Numbered from the stretch's first letter, positions 26,380-36,369 are shown. The stretch is DNA of 64,000 bases from Paenibacillus sacheonensis (GCF_009909195.1 NZ_JAAAMU010000001.1:62001-126000), one strand, 5' to 3'. The notes: generated by a model not told the origin, from the sequence alone. Numbers and translations are program-made.

Positions 26380-29318
26380 GCGTTCGGAAATCGTACGTGT
26401 ATGCCGCCATTATCGCCCTTATCGTCCTCTTCTACGTGTATCGTTCGTTCGGCGGCGACGAAGGCGCGTTCCCGGTCGTCTCCGCGGACAGCATCAAACT
26501 GGCTGGCTTCGATGACGGAGAAGGAAGCCCGTTCTACCACGAAGCGCTGGAGAGTTACGCTGCGGGAGGCATACGCGACTATCAGGGAAAACCGGTCAAC
26601 GTGAACCCGGCGGACTATTCGGGCAGCGGGGACAATGCCAAGCTCGCTGTTGCAAGCGATTCCAAAGGAAACGGGAACTCGTTGTCGTGGAATAACAGCG
26701 AAGGTTGGACCGAATGGACCGTCGACGTGCCGGCAGACGGCCTTTATACGATCGAGCTTCGATACGAACCGCTTCAGGCGAACAGCACGAGCTCCGTTTT
26801 CTATGGCTTACGGATCGACGGCAAGTATCCGTTCGCCGAAGCGAAGTCGATCGAACTGATCAAGTATTGGCAGGACCGGACGCGTCCGTTCGCCAAAGAC
26901 GAGCTCGGCAACGAGATTCGGTCGGCGCAGGTCGCCGTATCGGGCTGGGAGACGGAACAGCTGCGCAATTACGCCGTATCCTCCGAGCCGCTGCGGTTCA
27001 GCCTCAAGAAGGGAATTCATAAGCTCCGCTTCCTTGCGTTGAACGAAGCGATGAAATGGGGCGCGATCCGGCTGACCGCGCCGGAACAGCTGCCTGCTTA
27101 CGACAAGGACGCGGACGGCGCGCATGCGGCTAACGCCGATTCCGCCTGGTATAAGGTGATCGAAGCGGAGAGCTATGACCGCAAATCCCACCCGTCCCTG
27201 CAGGTTGGCAGCTACAGCGAGCCGCACGTGTCTCCCGATCCGAAGGGGCGGGTGGTCTACAACACCATCGACGGCAGCCGTTGGCAGAAAGCCGGGCAAT
27301 GGGCGGAGTGGAGCGTCGACGTGCCGGAGAACGGCTGGTACGAGCTCGACGTGAAGTATTACCAGCGGTTTCAAGGCAAATCGAATATTTACCGCACGAT
27401 CCAGATCGACGGCAGGACGCCGTACGAGGAGATGCTGCATTACGCGTTCCCGTACAATTCGAAGCTGACGGTGTACCCGATTCAAGACAAGGACGGCGTG
27501 CCGTACCGATTCTACATGGAGAAAGGCAAGCACGAGATCCGTCTCGTCGCCGACGCTTCGCTGCTCGATCCCGCTATTCTCTCGCTGCGCAGCGCCATTT
27601 CGGAGATGTTCGGATTGGAGCAGATGATTCGCAAGGTGACGGGCGATTACGGCGCCAACGCGGGAGACGCGAACCGGACCTGGGACCTTGCCGCGTACAT
27701 TCCGGATTTGGAGACGCGCCTATCCGGCGTAAGGGATCGGCTGCATACGGTGGAGACGTATCTGAACGGCTTGAATCAGAATACGAACGACGCGACCAAT
27801 TCCATCAATGTCGGCATCGCGGTGTTGGATGACCTGCTCTCCGATCTGGACGACATTCCGCAGAAGATGGGCAAGCTGACCGATCTGCAAACCCGGCTCG
27901 GCACGTGGCTCGATACCTTCTCGCAGCAGGGAATGACGATGGATTATCTCGTGGTCAAGTCGCCGGGAGCGAAGCCGGAGCTGAAGGAGTCGAACTGGGC
28001 ATCCAAAATCCCGTACACCGCCGTCAACTTCCTGCGCACGTTCAAGCTGAAATACGATACCCGCAGCGACAAGGACGACAAAACGCTGCAAATCTGGGTC
28101 GCGCGGGGACGCGACTATGCGGATCTGCTGCAGGAAATGACGAATCAATCGTTCACGCCGCAGACCGGCATCAAGGTGAACATCAATCTGATGCCGGATC
28201 CGAACGCTTTGCTGCTCAGCAACGCGGGGGACGACCAGCCGGACGCGGCGCTGGGCGTACCCATGGATATGCCGACGGATTACGCGATGCGCCGGGCGGC
28301 TGCGGATTTAAGCAAGCTGCCGGGCTTCGCGGACGCCGTCTCGCAGTTCAATCCCGGCGCGATGCGCTCGTTCGCCTTCAACCAAGGGGTGTACGCGCTG
28401 CCGGAAACGCAATCCTATTATTTGATGTTCTACCGCAAGAGCGTCATGAAGGAGCTTGGTCTCGGCGTTCCGCAGACATGGGACGACGTCCGCAAGCTGC
28501 TGCCGACGCTGCAGGAGAACGCCATGTCGTTCTATTACCCGTCGAAGGACTACGCGCCCTTCTTTCTGCAGAACGGGGTCTCCCTCTATTCGCAGGACGG
28601 ATTGAAGCCCGGGTTTGATACGGAAGCTGCGTACCGGGCCTTCACGATGTGGACGGATCTGTACGGCAAGTTCGAACTGCCGCGCGACGTGCCGTCGTTC
28701 TTTAACCACTTCAAGCGCGGCGACATGCCGATCGGCGTAGCCGACTTCAATACGTACATTCAACTGCTTGTCTCCGCGCCCGAGATTCGGGACGATTGGG
28801 GCGTCGCGGCGATGCCGGGCATCTTGCGGCCGGACGGAAAGATCGCGCGCTGGGCGCCGAACAACATGACGTCGGCGATGATCCTGGGCAAGAGCGACAA
28901 AAAGGACCAGGCATGGACGTTCCTGAAGTGGTGGACGTCGAAGGAAGTCCAGCTGGAGTACGGCTCGAACATCGAATCGTTCAACGGGCCCGAATATCGC
29001 TGGAATACGGCCAATATGCCGGCACTGGCGGAGATGCCATGGCCGTCGGCGGACATTTCGGCGATCGAGGAGCAGAACCGTTGGACGCTCAACATTCCGG
29101 CCGTTCCGGGCGGTTATTACCTGGGCAGGGAAATGGATTTCGCCTGGAACCGGACGGTCGTGCAGAAGGTACCGCCGAAGGCGTCGCTCGACCGCGCGTT
29201 CACGGATTTGGAGCGCGAGATGCTCCGCAAGCAGAACAATTTGAACCTGGACGGGAAGTACGATCTGCGGCTGCCCGTCATCGATAAGCCTTTCGAATGG
29301 AGGACGGTGCAACCATGA
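26376..29318 (+). CDS. Membrane-anchored solute-binding protein fused to two carbohydrate-binding-like modules
   Basis: 980 residues with an unusual layout. A hydrophobic segment at residues 7-22 lacks a lipobox Cys, so it probably stays as a membrane anchor. Two beta-sandwich modules resembling CBM6/CBM35 follow (about 52-236 and 258-405), matching each other at WTEWTVDVPADGLYTIELRY and WAEWSVDVPENGWYELDVKY and at KKGIHKLRFLAL and EKGKHEIRLVAD. A helical, likely coiled-coil spacer spans about 408-525, and an SBP family 1 domain about 570-930 (PQTWDDVRKLLPTL, GVADFNTYIQLL). Ordinary binding proteins are 400-590 residues. It overlaps both neighbours by ATGA and most likely feeds the permeases at 29315 and 30327. 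Confidence 0.85.
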   Translation: MSVRKSYVYAAIIALIVLFYVYRSFGGDEGAFPVVSADSIKLAGFDDGEGSPFYHEALESYAAGGIRDYQGKPVNVNPADYSGSGDNAKLAVASDSKGNGNSLSWNNSEGWTEWTVDVPADGLYTIELRYEPLQANSTSSVFYGLRIDGKYPFAEAKSIELIKYWQDRTRPFAKDELGNEIRSAQVAVSGWETEQLRNYAVSSEPLRFSLKKGIHKLRFLALNEAMKWGAIRLTAPEQLPAYDKDADGAHAANADSAWYKVIEAESYDRKSHPSLQVGSYSEPHVSPDPKGRVVYNTIDGSRWQKAGQWAEWSVDVPENGWYELDVKYYQRFQGKSNIYRTIQIDGRTPYEEMLHYAFPYNSKLTVYPIQDKDGVPYRFYMEKGKHEIRLVADASLLDPAILSLRSAISEMFGLEQMIRKVTGDYGANAGDANRTWDLAAYIPDLETRLSGVRDRLHTVETYLNGLNQNTNDATNSINVGIAVLDDLLSDLDDIPQKMGKLTDLQTRLGTWLDTFSQQGMTMDYLVVKSPGAKPELKESNWASKIPYTAVNFLRTFKLKYDTRSDKDDKTLQIWVARGRDYADLLQEMTNQSFTPQTGIKVNINLMPDPNALLLSNAGDDQPDAALGVPMDMPTDYAMRRAAADLSKLPGFADAVSQFNPGAMRSFAFNQGVYALPETQSYYLMFYRKSVMKELGLGVPQTWDDVRKLLPTLQENAMSFYYPSKDYAPFFLQNGVSLYSQDGLKPGFDTEAAYRAFTMWTDLYGKFELPRDVPSFFNHFKRGDMPIGVADFNTYIQLLVSAPEIRDDWGVAAMPGILRPDGKIARWAPNNMTSAMILGKSDKKDQAWTFLKWWTSKEVQLEYGSNIESFNGPEYRWNTANMPALAEMPWPSADISAIEEQNRWTLNIPAVPGGYYLGREMDFAWNRTVVQKVPPKASLDRAFTDLEREMLRKQNNLNLDGKYDLRLPVIDKPFEWRTVQP

Positions 29319-30325
29319 AAGACATGACGATCGTTCGCCCGGGGGCGAATCCGGCGCCGCTGCCGAAGCCGGCGCCGGACCGGAAGCCAAGGCTGCGAAG
29401 GGTGCCGGTCCCCGACGTCAAAGGGGTGCTGGCCACGCTGTGGAAGGAGCGGCTGGCGTACTTGTTCCTCGCGCCCTTCCTGATCAGCTTCGTCGCCTTT
29501 ATTCTCGTGCCGGTCGCGCTGGCGCTGCTCATGAGCTTCACGTCGTACGACGCCTTCAACGTTCCGCGCTTCGTCGGGTTCGACAATTTTATCGCACTCA
29601 TCACGCAGGATACGATCTTCATGAAATACGCGCTGCCGAACACGCTCAAATTCGCCTTCTTCGTAGGCCCGCTCGGCTACGCGCTCAGCTTCTTCATCGC
29701 CTGGCTCATTTACCAGCTGCCGAAGGCGATCCGGGACGTCGTGACGCTGGCCGTGTACGCGCCATCCATGGCGGGCGGAGTGGCGCTCACGGTCGTCTGG
29801 CAGGCCGCGTTCAGCGGCGATTACGTCGGATACATCAACCATTTCATGCTCAAATACGGCATGATCTCGAAGCCGGTGCTCTGGCTGCAGGACCCGAAAT
29901 ACTTACTGATCATCATGATCGTCGTCACGATCTGGATGAGCTTCGGCGTCGGCTTCCTGTCGCTGCTCGCCGGCTTGGACACGGTGAACAAGGAGCTGTA
30001 CGAGGCGGGCAAAATCGACGGCATCTCGAGCCGGCTGCAAGAAGTGTATTACATCACGATTCCGTCGATGAAGCCGCAGATGCTGTTCAGCGCCGTCATG
30101 GCCATCGTCGGCACCTTGAAGGCGGGCGCCATCTCGGTGCAGCTGACGGGGATGCCCATCACGCCGTCGTATTCCGGCCATCTGATCTTGAACCATATCG
30201 ACGACTACGCGTTCATCCGTTTCGAGCTCGGTTACGCGTCCACGGTATCGATCGTGCTTCTCGCGATGTCTTATTTTGCCCTGAAACTCAGCTACCGGCT
30301 GTTCGGCCAGAAGGAGGGCGAGTAG
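29315..30325 (+). CDS. ABC transporter permease, MalF/UgpA type
   Basis: A 336-residue permease with a Pro-rich cytoplasmic N-terminus (about 45 residues), six membrane segments and EAA loop YEAGKIDGISSRLQEVYYITIP. A longer frame begins at 29297, but TGGAGGA (29298-29304) is 10 bases before ATG 29315, and that start gives the ATGA overlap seen elsewhere in this cluster. It pairs with the next gene and should work with the binding protein at 26376. Confidence 0.92.
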   Translation: MKDMTIVRPGANPAPLPKPAPDRKPRLRRVPVPDVKGVLATLWKERLAYLFLAPFLISFVAFILVPVALALLMSFTSYDAFNVPRFVGFDNFIALITQDTIFMKYALPNTLKFAFFVGPLGYALSFFIAWLIYQLPKAIRDVVTLAVYAPSMAGGVALTVVWQAAFSGDYVGYINHFMLKYGMISKPVLWLQDPKYLLIIMIVVTIWMSFGVGFLSLLAGLDTVNKELYEAGKIDGISSRLQEVYYITIPSMKPQMLFSAVMAIVGTLKAGAISVQLTGMPITPSYSGHLILNHIDDYAFIRFELGYASTVSIVLLAMSYFALKLSYRLFGQKEGE

Positions 30326-30326
30326 C

Positions 30327-31190
30327 ATGAATGCCCTGATGACCCAAGTCCGGCGCCTGACGCTGTTCGAGACGCTGCTGCTCGCCGGACTGCTGCTGCT
30401 GGCGGCGTTCCTCGCGCTGCCGATCGTGTTCATCGTCAACCACGCCTTCAAGCCGTACAACGAAATGTTCCAGTTTCCGCCGACCTTCCTGGTCCGGGAG
30501 CCGACGCTGTCCAATTTCTATGATCTCTTCCTTCGCTCCTCGGCCAGCATCGTGCCGTTCTCGCGGTACTTGTTCAACAGTCTGATCGTGTCGGCCGCAA
30601 CGCTGGCCGCGGTCATCGTTTCCAGTTCCATGGCGGCCTACGTGCTGTCCAAGTATCGCTTCAGCTTGAAGAAGGCCGTCATGGCCATGATCATGCTGTC
30701 GCTCATGTTCGCTCCGGAGACGGTCGCCATCCCGCGCTATCTCATCATCAGCTGGCTGAACATCAACAATACGTATTTCGGCCATGTTCTGCCGTTCATC
30801 GCCTCGCCGGTCGCGGTGTTTCTCATGAAGCAGTTCGTCGACCAGATTCCGAACGAGCTCGTGGAGGCGGCCAAGGTGGAAGGGGCATCGGAGGTCCGGA
30901 TCTTCCTGCGGATCGTCATGCCGCTCGCGATGCCGGCGCTTGCCACGATCGCCATCATCACGTTCCAGAGCGTCTGGAGCGACGGGCAGTCGTCTACGCT
31001 CTTCATGCAGGACGAGACGATGAAGACGCTGCCCTACTACATCATGACGCTCACGAGCGGCGTCAATGCGGTGGCCGGCCAAGGCATGGCGGCCGCGGCG
31101 GGACTCCTCATGTTTCTGCCGAATCTCGTCATCTTCCTGTTCGCCCAGAAGCGGATCATGGAGACGATGGTCCATTCAGGCGTGAAATGA
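30327..31190 (+). CDS. ABC transporter permease, MalG/UgpE type
   Basis: A 287-residue permease with six membrane segments and EAA loop VEAAKVEGASEVRIFLRIVMP. It begins one base after the previous stop, with AAGGAGGG at about 30311-30318. It is the second channel half of the first importer of the cluster. Confidence 0.93.
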   Translation: MNALMTQVRRLTLFETLLLAGLLLLAAFLALPIVFIVNHAFKPYNEMFQFPPTFLVREPTLSNFYDLFLRSSASIVPFSRYLFNSLIVSAATLAAVIVSSSMAAYVLSKYRFSLKKAVMAMIMLSLMFAPETVAIPRYLIISWLNINNTYFGHVLPFIASPVAVFLMKQFVDQIPNELVEAAKVEGASEVRIFLRIVMPLAMPALATIAIITFQSVWSDGQSSTLFMQDETMKTLPYYIMTLTSGVNAVAGQGMAAAAGLLMFLPNLVIFLFAQKRIMETMVHSGVK

Positions 31191-31235
31191 CGATCGGCGA
31201 ACAACGAAAGAAGCGCACAGAGAAGAGGGTTTCAT

Positions 31236-33290
31236 ATGCGTAAATACACGACGTTGGCAGGGTTCGTGCTCTTGCTGGCCATGCTGTTACCGGGAAGCGC
31301 GTCCGCGATGGAGCCGTATTATACGTTCTATATCGATCACGGGACCGGCGGGGCGCGCACGCAATTTTATTTCATGCAGGACGTGTACACGACAGGTCCG
31401 ACCCTTGCCGGTCAAGGCAAGGCGGCATTGAACGGTCCGAGCGACCTGTACATTGCGGGGGACGACCATCTGTTCGTGGCGGATACGGGGAATAACCGCA
31501 TCGCGGAGTTCGACGCGAACGGCAGCTTCGTCCGGGAGATCGGCGGGAAGGACGGCAAGAGCGCGCTCAAGGCGCCGGAGGGCGTATACGTCACCCCGGA
31601 GGGCGAAGTCTACGTCGCCGATACGGGCAATCGCCGCATCGCCGTGTTCGATGCGCGGGGGCGGTACGAGAAAGAATTCCAAAAGCCGGCCAATTCGCTG
31701 GTGCCGAAGTCCTTCTATTTCGTCCCGGTCAAGATCGCCGTCGACGCGCGCGGCATGCTGTACATCGTGTCGAAGGGCTCGTACCAGGGTCTCGTCCGCA
31801 TCGATAAGGCGGGACAATTCACCGGGTTTCTGGGCGGCAACAAAGCGAGCGCGACGCTGCTAGACCGGATCAAGCGGACGATCTTCACCGACGAACAGAT
31901 GGCGCAGGAGAAAAAGAAGCTGCCGCCTGAGCTGAGCAACGTGACGCTCGATGCATCGGGTTTCCTGTATACGACGACGCTCGGCGTCAGCGCCAACCAA
32001 GTCAAGAAGCTGTCCGCGGGCGGGCAGAACCGGCTGAGCGGCGGCTTGTCGGGTTCCGAGCAGATCGTCGACGTCGCCGCGGATGCACGCGACTTCTATT
32101 ACGTCCTGGACCGCCGGGTCACAGAGGAAGACGATATCAACGGCTTGATCACGGTCTTCGGCCCCGACGGCTCGGAATTGTTCATGTTCGGAAGCGTCCA
32201 GAAGCAATCGCAGCGGCGCGGCGTGCTCTCTTATCCCGTCAGCATCGGCGTCGATTCGAAGAACCGCCTGTGGGTGCTCGATTCGGATTTGAACCTGCTG
32301 CAGGCGTACGAACGGACGGCGTTCGGCAATGCCATCCTCGATGCCGCCGCCGATTATTACGTCGGCGACTACGAGAAGGGCAAGTCCAATTGGCAGCGCG
32401 TGAGCGCGCTCAACGAAACGATCAACATGACGTATTTAGGCCTGGGCGAAGCCGCGCAGCGGGAAGGGCGAGCCGAGGACGCCATGCGGAATTTCAAAAT
32501 GTCCTATGACGTGGACGGCTACTCCGAAGCGTTCTGGACGTTCCGGCTGGATTGGATTCAGCGGTATTTCGGCTATTTGGTCGGAGGCATCGCGGGCATC
32601 TGGCTGATCTACCGCTACGGAATCCGGAGGGCCTTGGCGTATTACCGGGCTCACACGCCGACGGTCCTGCAGGGCATCACGCAGGATATGCGGGATTGCG
32701 GCTATACGATGCTGCATCCGTACGAGGGATTCTACCGGATCAAGGGAAGGAACGTATCGTATGCGAGCCTCCTGCTCGTCCTGGCGTTGGTCGCAGGGGC
32801 GAAGCTGGCATCGATGTATTGGAGCGGATTCATCTTCCATCCGGCCGACCTCCGCCGGATACGGCCGTGGACCGAGCTCGGACTGTTCTTCGCGCCCATG
32901 TTTACCTGGATCGTGGCCAATTACTTGGTCAGTACGGTCAAGGACGGGGAAGGGCGGTTCCGGGAGGTGCTGCAGGCCAGTGTGTTCGCGCTGCTGCCCT
33001 ATGCCTTGCTCTCGATTCCGGTCATCGTGCTGTCGAACGTCTTGGTTCTGGAGGAGAGCATTCTCGTCTCCTCGATCTCGAGCATCATGTGGCTGTGGGT
33101 GATCCTGCTGTTCTTCGTCAGCTCCCAGGTCATTCACAACTTCGAATTTATCGAAAACTTTAAAAACTCGGCGATCACGCTGTGCACGATCGGCGTTATC
33201 TGGCTCTTCGTCGTCATCAGCGCAGGCCTGACCTACAACCTGTCGGATTTCATCTATCAGCTCTATAAGGAGGTCGCTTTCCTTGGGTAG
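31236..33290 (+). CDS. Secreted NHL beta-propeller fused to Yip1-type membrane domain
   Basis: 684 residues. A signal sequence (1-24, ending SASA) precedes an extracellular beta-propeller at about 65-350 with NHL repeats (HLFVADTGNNRIAEFDANGSF and EVYVADTGNRRIAVFDARG). A TPR-like helical pair follows (about 378-425), then a membrane helix (about 446-462), and a Yip1-type domain with about five further helices (508-680). No enzymatic motif is visible. A propeller outside the membrane suggests binding of glycan or protein; the Yip1 part suggests an organising or regulatory role within the membrane. It sits between two permease pairs and overlaps the DUF5696 gene by 8 bases. The function is unknown. 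Confidence 0.8.
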   Translation: MRKYTTLAGFVLLLAMLLPGSASAMEPYYTFYIDHGTGGARTQFYFMQDVYTTGPTLAGQGKAALNGPSDLYIAGDDHLFVADTGNNRIAEFDANGSFVREIGGKDGKSALKAPEGVYVTPEGEVYVADTGNRRIAVFDARGRYEKEFQKPANSLVPKSFYFVPVKIAVDARGMLYIVSKGSYQGLVRIDKAGQFTGFLGGNKASATLLDRIKRTIFTDEQMAQEKKKLPPELSNVTLDASGFLYTTTLGVSANQVKKLSAGGQNRLSGGLSGSEQIVDVAADARDFYYVLDRRVTEEDDINGLITVFGPDGSELFMFGSVQKQSQRRGVLSYPVSIGVDSKNRLWVLDSDLNLLQAYERTAFGNAILDAAADYYVGDYEKGKSNWQRVSALNETINMTYLGLGEAAQREGRAEDAMRNFKMSYDVDGYSEAFWTFRLDWIQRYFGYLVGGIAGIWLIYRYGIRRALAYYRAHTPTVLQGITQDMRDCGYTMLHPYEGFYRIKGRNVSYASLLLVLALVAGAKLASMYWSGFIFHPADLRRIRPWTELGLFFAPMFTWIVANYLVSTVKDGEGRFREVLQASVFALLPYALLSIPVIVLSNVLVLEESILVSSISSIMWLWVILLFFVSSQVIHNFEFIENFKNSAITLCTIGVIWLFVVISAGLTYNLSDFIYQLYKEVAFLG

Positions 33291-35484
33291 CCTATTCAGC
33301 TTCAGACAACGACGGAAGCTCCTTATCGCAGCCGCCATCGTCCTTGCCGCCGCAGGCGCGGGATTCTACGCGAGAAGCCAGCTCGCCGACCCGGTGTCGG
33401 GCCGGATCGACTTCGACGTGAAGCTCCCGGGTACGGCCGCCATGGCGGAGGGGGACGCGTGGAGCCCGGGTGCCGTCGACGGCGCCGGCTTTGCCGAAGC
33501 GGCCCGGAACGCCGGCTATGCGCTTGGCGTTCAGCCGTCGACGGGTCAGATACGGGTGGAGGATCTGCGCAGCGGGGCCTTGTGGACCAGCAATCCCGAC
33601 AAGGCCGCGCTCGCGAAGGAGACGGTGTCCGGCGACCTGCGCACCAATCTGGAATCGCCGTTCGTGATGGAATATTACGAGCAGGCATCGATTCAGCGGA
33701 AGGTCATCAATTCGCGCGGCGCCGGCGTGAAATGGACCATCGCCGCGCTGAAGGACGGCGTCGCCGTCCGCTACGACCTGACGCAGCTCGGGATTCGATT
33801 CGTCATGACCTACGAATTGACCGCGAACGGACTGCGGGTCGCGATTCCGGACGCCGGAATCGAGGAGAACGGCGACCATCGGATCATCTCCATCGAAGCG
33901 CTGCCGTTCTTCGGAGCCGCCGCGGCGGACGATCTGGACGGTTATCTATTCGTTCCGGACGGAACGGGCGCGCTCATGCATTTTGCCCGCGGCGAGAAGC
34001 TGATCGGCAAAGGCTACAACCAGCCCGTCTACGGGGCCGAGCTGACGAACAAATCGGCGGAGTTCGACACGACGCTGCCTTCGACGGTTCCGGTGTTCGG
34101 CATGAAGAAGGGGGACGACGCTTTCCTGGCAATCATCCAAGGAGGGACGTCGAACGCGACGATTCGCGCGATTCCTGCGGGCGTCGTCAGCTCGTTCCAT
34201 TCGATCGACGCCAAATTCGTCTACCGCGAGGAATACGACCGCCGGCTCAGCCTGGGCGGCAAGTCGCTGCGCGTCTTCGGCGACGAGCGGTCGCGCCAGG
34301 ACGGGGAGGTGGCGTATTCCTTCCTCTCGGGCAAGGACGCGAATTACGTCGGCATGGCCAAGCGATACCGCGAGGAGCTGACGGCCGAGGGCAAGCTCCG
34401 GCCGCTTCCGCCGCAGGGGGAAGCGCCCCTCGAGCTCACGATTATTTGCGGCGACGCGAACAAGTTGGATCACGATTACGAGGCCGCCACGACGTTCGGC
34501 CAGGCCGAGGATATCGTGAACGACCTGAAGCGGTCGGGCGTGGCGCATGCCCGCATTACGCTGAAGGGCTGGCAGAAAGGCGGAGGTCTCCATGGCTCCG
34601 AGCCGTTCAAGGTCGAGCAGGCGCTCGGCGGCCGCGAAGGCCTGCAGGCCTTCGTCAAGACGGCGCATTCGCTCGGCTACGAGGTCGTGCTGAACGCCAA
34701 TCTCGTCGACGCGGATACGGACACCGACGCCTTGACGCCCAAGAGCCTCGGGATTCGCTCGGCCGAAGGCGACGTGCTGCTCGGGGAAGACGGCTCGTTT
34801 CTCCTGACGCCGAACGTCACGTACAATCTGGCGGAGAAGCTGGTGCGCCAAGCGAAGGCGATCGGCATCGACGGCATACAATACGACCGGCTTGGCGACA
34901 CCGTCTTCCGGGACTACAATCCCTCGTATAAGTACACCCGCGAAGACACGGCGTACATCTACGACCGGATCTTGGACCTGACGTGCGACGAATTGGGCTA
35001 CGGCGGCGTCTTCCTCGGCAATTCGTACGCTTTCGGCCATGCGGATCACATCTATCAAATGCCGGACGACGGCAATCATTTCTATTCGGTCGACGAGATG
35101 GTGCCGTTCGTACCGATCGCCCTGCACGGCAGCATGACGTATTCGATGGCCCCGGGCAACCTGAGGAACGACGCGGGCCAAGAACGGCTGAAGGCGATCG
35201 AATACGGCGCCGTTCCCGCCTTCGAATTAACGGCCGATACGAGCCGGATGCTGATGGACACGAAGACGTACGGGATCTACAGCAGCCGGTACGCGCAGTG
35301 GAAGAAGCAGGTTCTCGCCGAATATGCGGACATGACGCGCTTGTCCGCCACCGCCGGCCAGCCGATTGCGAACCACTATAGCAGCGGCGACGGCGTCTAC
35401 GTGACGGAATACGGAAACGGCGTACGCGTCACGGTCGATTACAACGACGGAAAGTTCGACGTCCAAGAGGAGGGAAGCCGATGA
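33283..35484 (+). CDS. DUF5696-type membrane-anchored protein with barrel-like C-terminal domain
   Basis: 733 residues, starting with TTG 8 bases after AAGGAGG (33268-33274). A membrane anchor covers about residues 11-29. Residues 60-360 are beta-rich, like the sandwich that precedes the barrel in some glycosidases. Residues 380-720 read like a (beta/alpha)8 barrel: ARITLKGWQKGG, YEVVLNANLVDADTDT, IGIDGIQYDRLGD, GGVFLGNSYAFGHADHIYQMPD. Asp and Glu residues near IDGIQYDRLGD and HFYSVDEMVPF are possible active-site residues, but this is unproven. I recognise it as the DUF5696 family often found with Yip1 proteins and sugar importers in Paenibacillus. Overlaps at both ends indicate coupling. Confidence 0.75.
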   Translation: MGSLFSFRQRRKLLIAAAIVLAAAGAGFYARSQLADPVSGRIDFDVKLPGTAAMAEGDAWSPGAVDGAGFAEAARNAGYALGVQPSTGQIRVEDLRSGALWTSNPDKAALAKETVSGDLRTNLESPFVMEYYEQASIQRKVINSRGAGVKWTIAALKDGVAVRYDLTQLGIRFVMTYELTANGLRVAIPDAGIEENGDHRIISIEALPFFGAAAADDLDGYLFVPDGTGALMHFARGEKLIGKGYNQPVYGAELTNKSAEFDTTLPSTVPVFGMKKGDDAFLAIIQGGTSNATIRAIPAGVVSSFHSIDAKFVYREEYDRRLSLGGKSLRVFGDERSRQDGEVAYSFLSGKDANYVGMAKRYREELTAEGKLRPLPPQGEAPLELTIICGDANKLDHDYEAATTFGQAEDIVNDLKRSGVAHARITLKGWQKGGGLHGSEPFKVEQALGGREGLQAFVKTAHSLGYEVVLNANLVDADTDTDALTPKSLGIRSAEGDVLLGEDGSFLLTPNVTYNLAEKLVRQAKAIGIDGIQYDRLGDTVFRDYNPSYKYTREDTAYIYDRILDLTCDELGYGGVFLGNSYAFGHADHIYQMPDDGNHFYSVDEMVPFVPIALHGSMTYSMAPGNLRNDAGQERLKAIEYGAVPAFELTADTSRMLMDTKTYGIYSSRYAQWKKQVLAEYADMTRLSATAGQPIANHYSSGDGVYVTEYGNGVRVTVDYNDGKFDVQEEGSR

Positions 35485-36368
35485 ACGCCCGGGCGAAGGG
35501 AATAGCCAAATTTACCTACAAGTTGAAAAGCAATGGAGCGGGCTACCTGTTCATGCTTCCCTGGATGATCGGATTCGCCGTGTTCATGGCCTTTCCGATC
35601 GGCTGGTCGCTGTATCTGACGTTCCAGAAGGTCGGCCTGACCGGCACCGGTTTCAAATACAAGTATATCGGCCTCCAGAACTTCAAGGACGCGCTGCTCA
35701 AGGACAACGAGTTCACCATTCAGCTCCTCGTGTTCCTGCAGCAGATGATCTTCATGATCCCGATCATCATTATTTTCTCGCTGTGCGTCTCCATCCTGCT
35801 CAATCAGCGTTTTCCCGGACGGTTTCTGTTCCGCGCGATCTTCTTCCTGCCGGTCATCTTCTCGACGGGGCAAGTGTTGACGGAGCTGTTCCAGCAGGGT
35901 GCCGGCGACGTGCCGTTCATTGCCCAGTACGGAATCGACACGTACGTCTCGGATCACTTCAGCGCGTCGATGGCCGAACCGATTCTGAACATTCTCGGCA
36001 TGATGATTCTGATCCTCTGGTCGTCCGGCGTGCAGATCCTGATCTTCATCGCGGGCTTTCAGACGATCTCCAATTCGATCTACGAGGCCGTCCGCATCGA
36101 CGGGGCATCGCCATGGACCAGCTTTTGGAAAATCACGCTGCCCGGCATCAAGCCGTTCATCGGATTGAACCTGCTGTACACGATGGTGGATCTGTTCACG
36201 TTTCCGTTCAACCCGATCATGGAGCAGATCAAGAAAAACATGTTCAGCATCACGACCGGGTACGGTTACGCCAGCGCGATCGCATGGCTCTACTTTCTAT
36301 TGATCATGATTCTGATTGGGCTGATCATGCTGTTTCTGAACAGTTCCAACAAGGCGGGGAGGGCTTGA
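35481..36368 (+). CDS. ABC transporter permease, MalF type (second importer of the cluster)
   Basis: A 295-residue permease with about six membrane segments and EAA loop YEAVRIDGASPWTSFWKITLPG. It overlaps the DUF5696 gene by ATGA, and GAGGAGGG precedes the start. It is less like the permease at 29315 than the two LplB types are to each other, so the cluster holds two distinct importers rather than a recent duplicate. Confidence 0.93.
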   Translation: MNARAKGIAKFTYKLKSNGAGYLFMLPWMIGFAVFMAFPIGWSLYLTFQKVGLTGTGFKYKYIGLQNFKDALLKDNEFTIQLLVFLQQMIFMIPIIIIFSLCVSILLNQRFPGRFLFRAIFFLPVIFSTGQVLTELFQQGAGDVPFIAQYGIDTYVSDHFSASMAEPILNILGMMILILWSSGVQILIFIAGFQTISNSIYEAVRIDGASPWTSFWKITLPGIKPFIGLNLLYTMVDLFTFPFNPIMEQIKKNMFSITTGYGYASAIAWLYFLLIMILIGLIMLFLNSSNKAGRA

Positions 36369-36369
36369 G

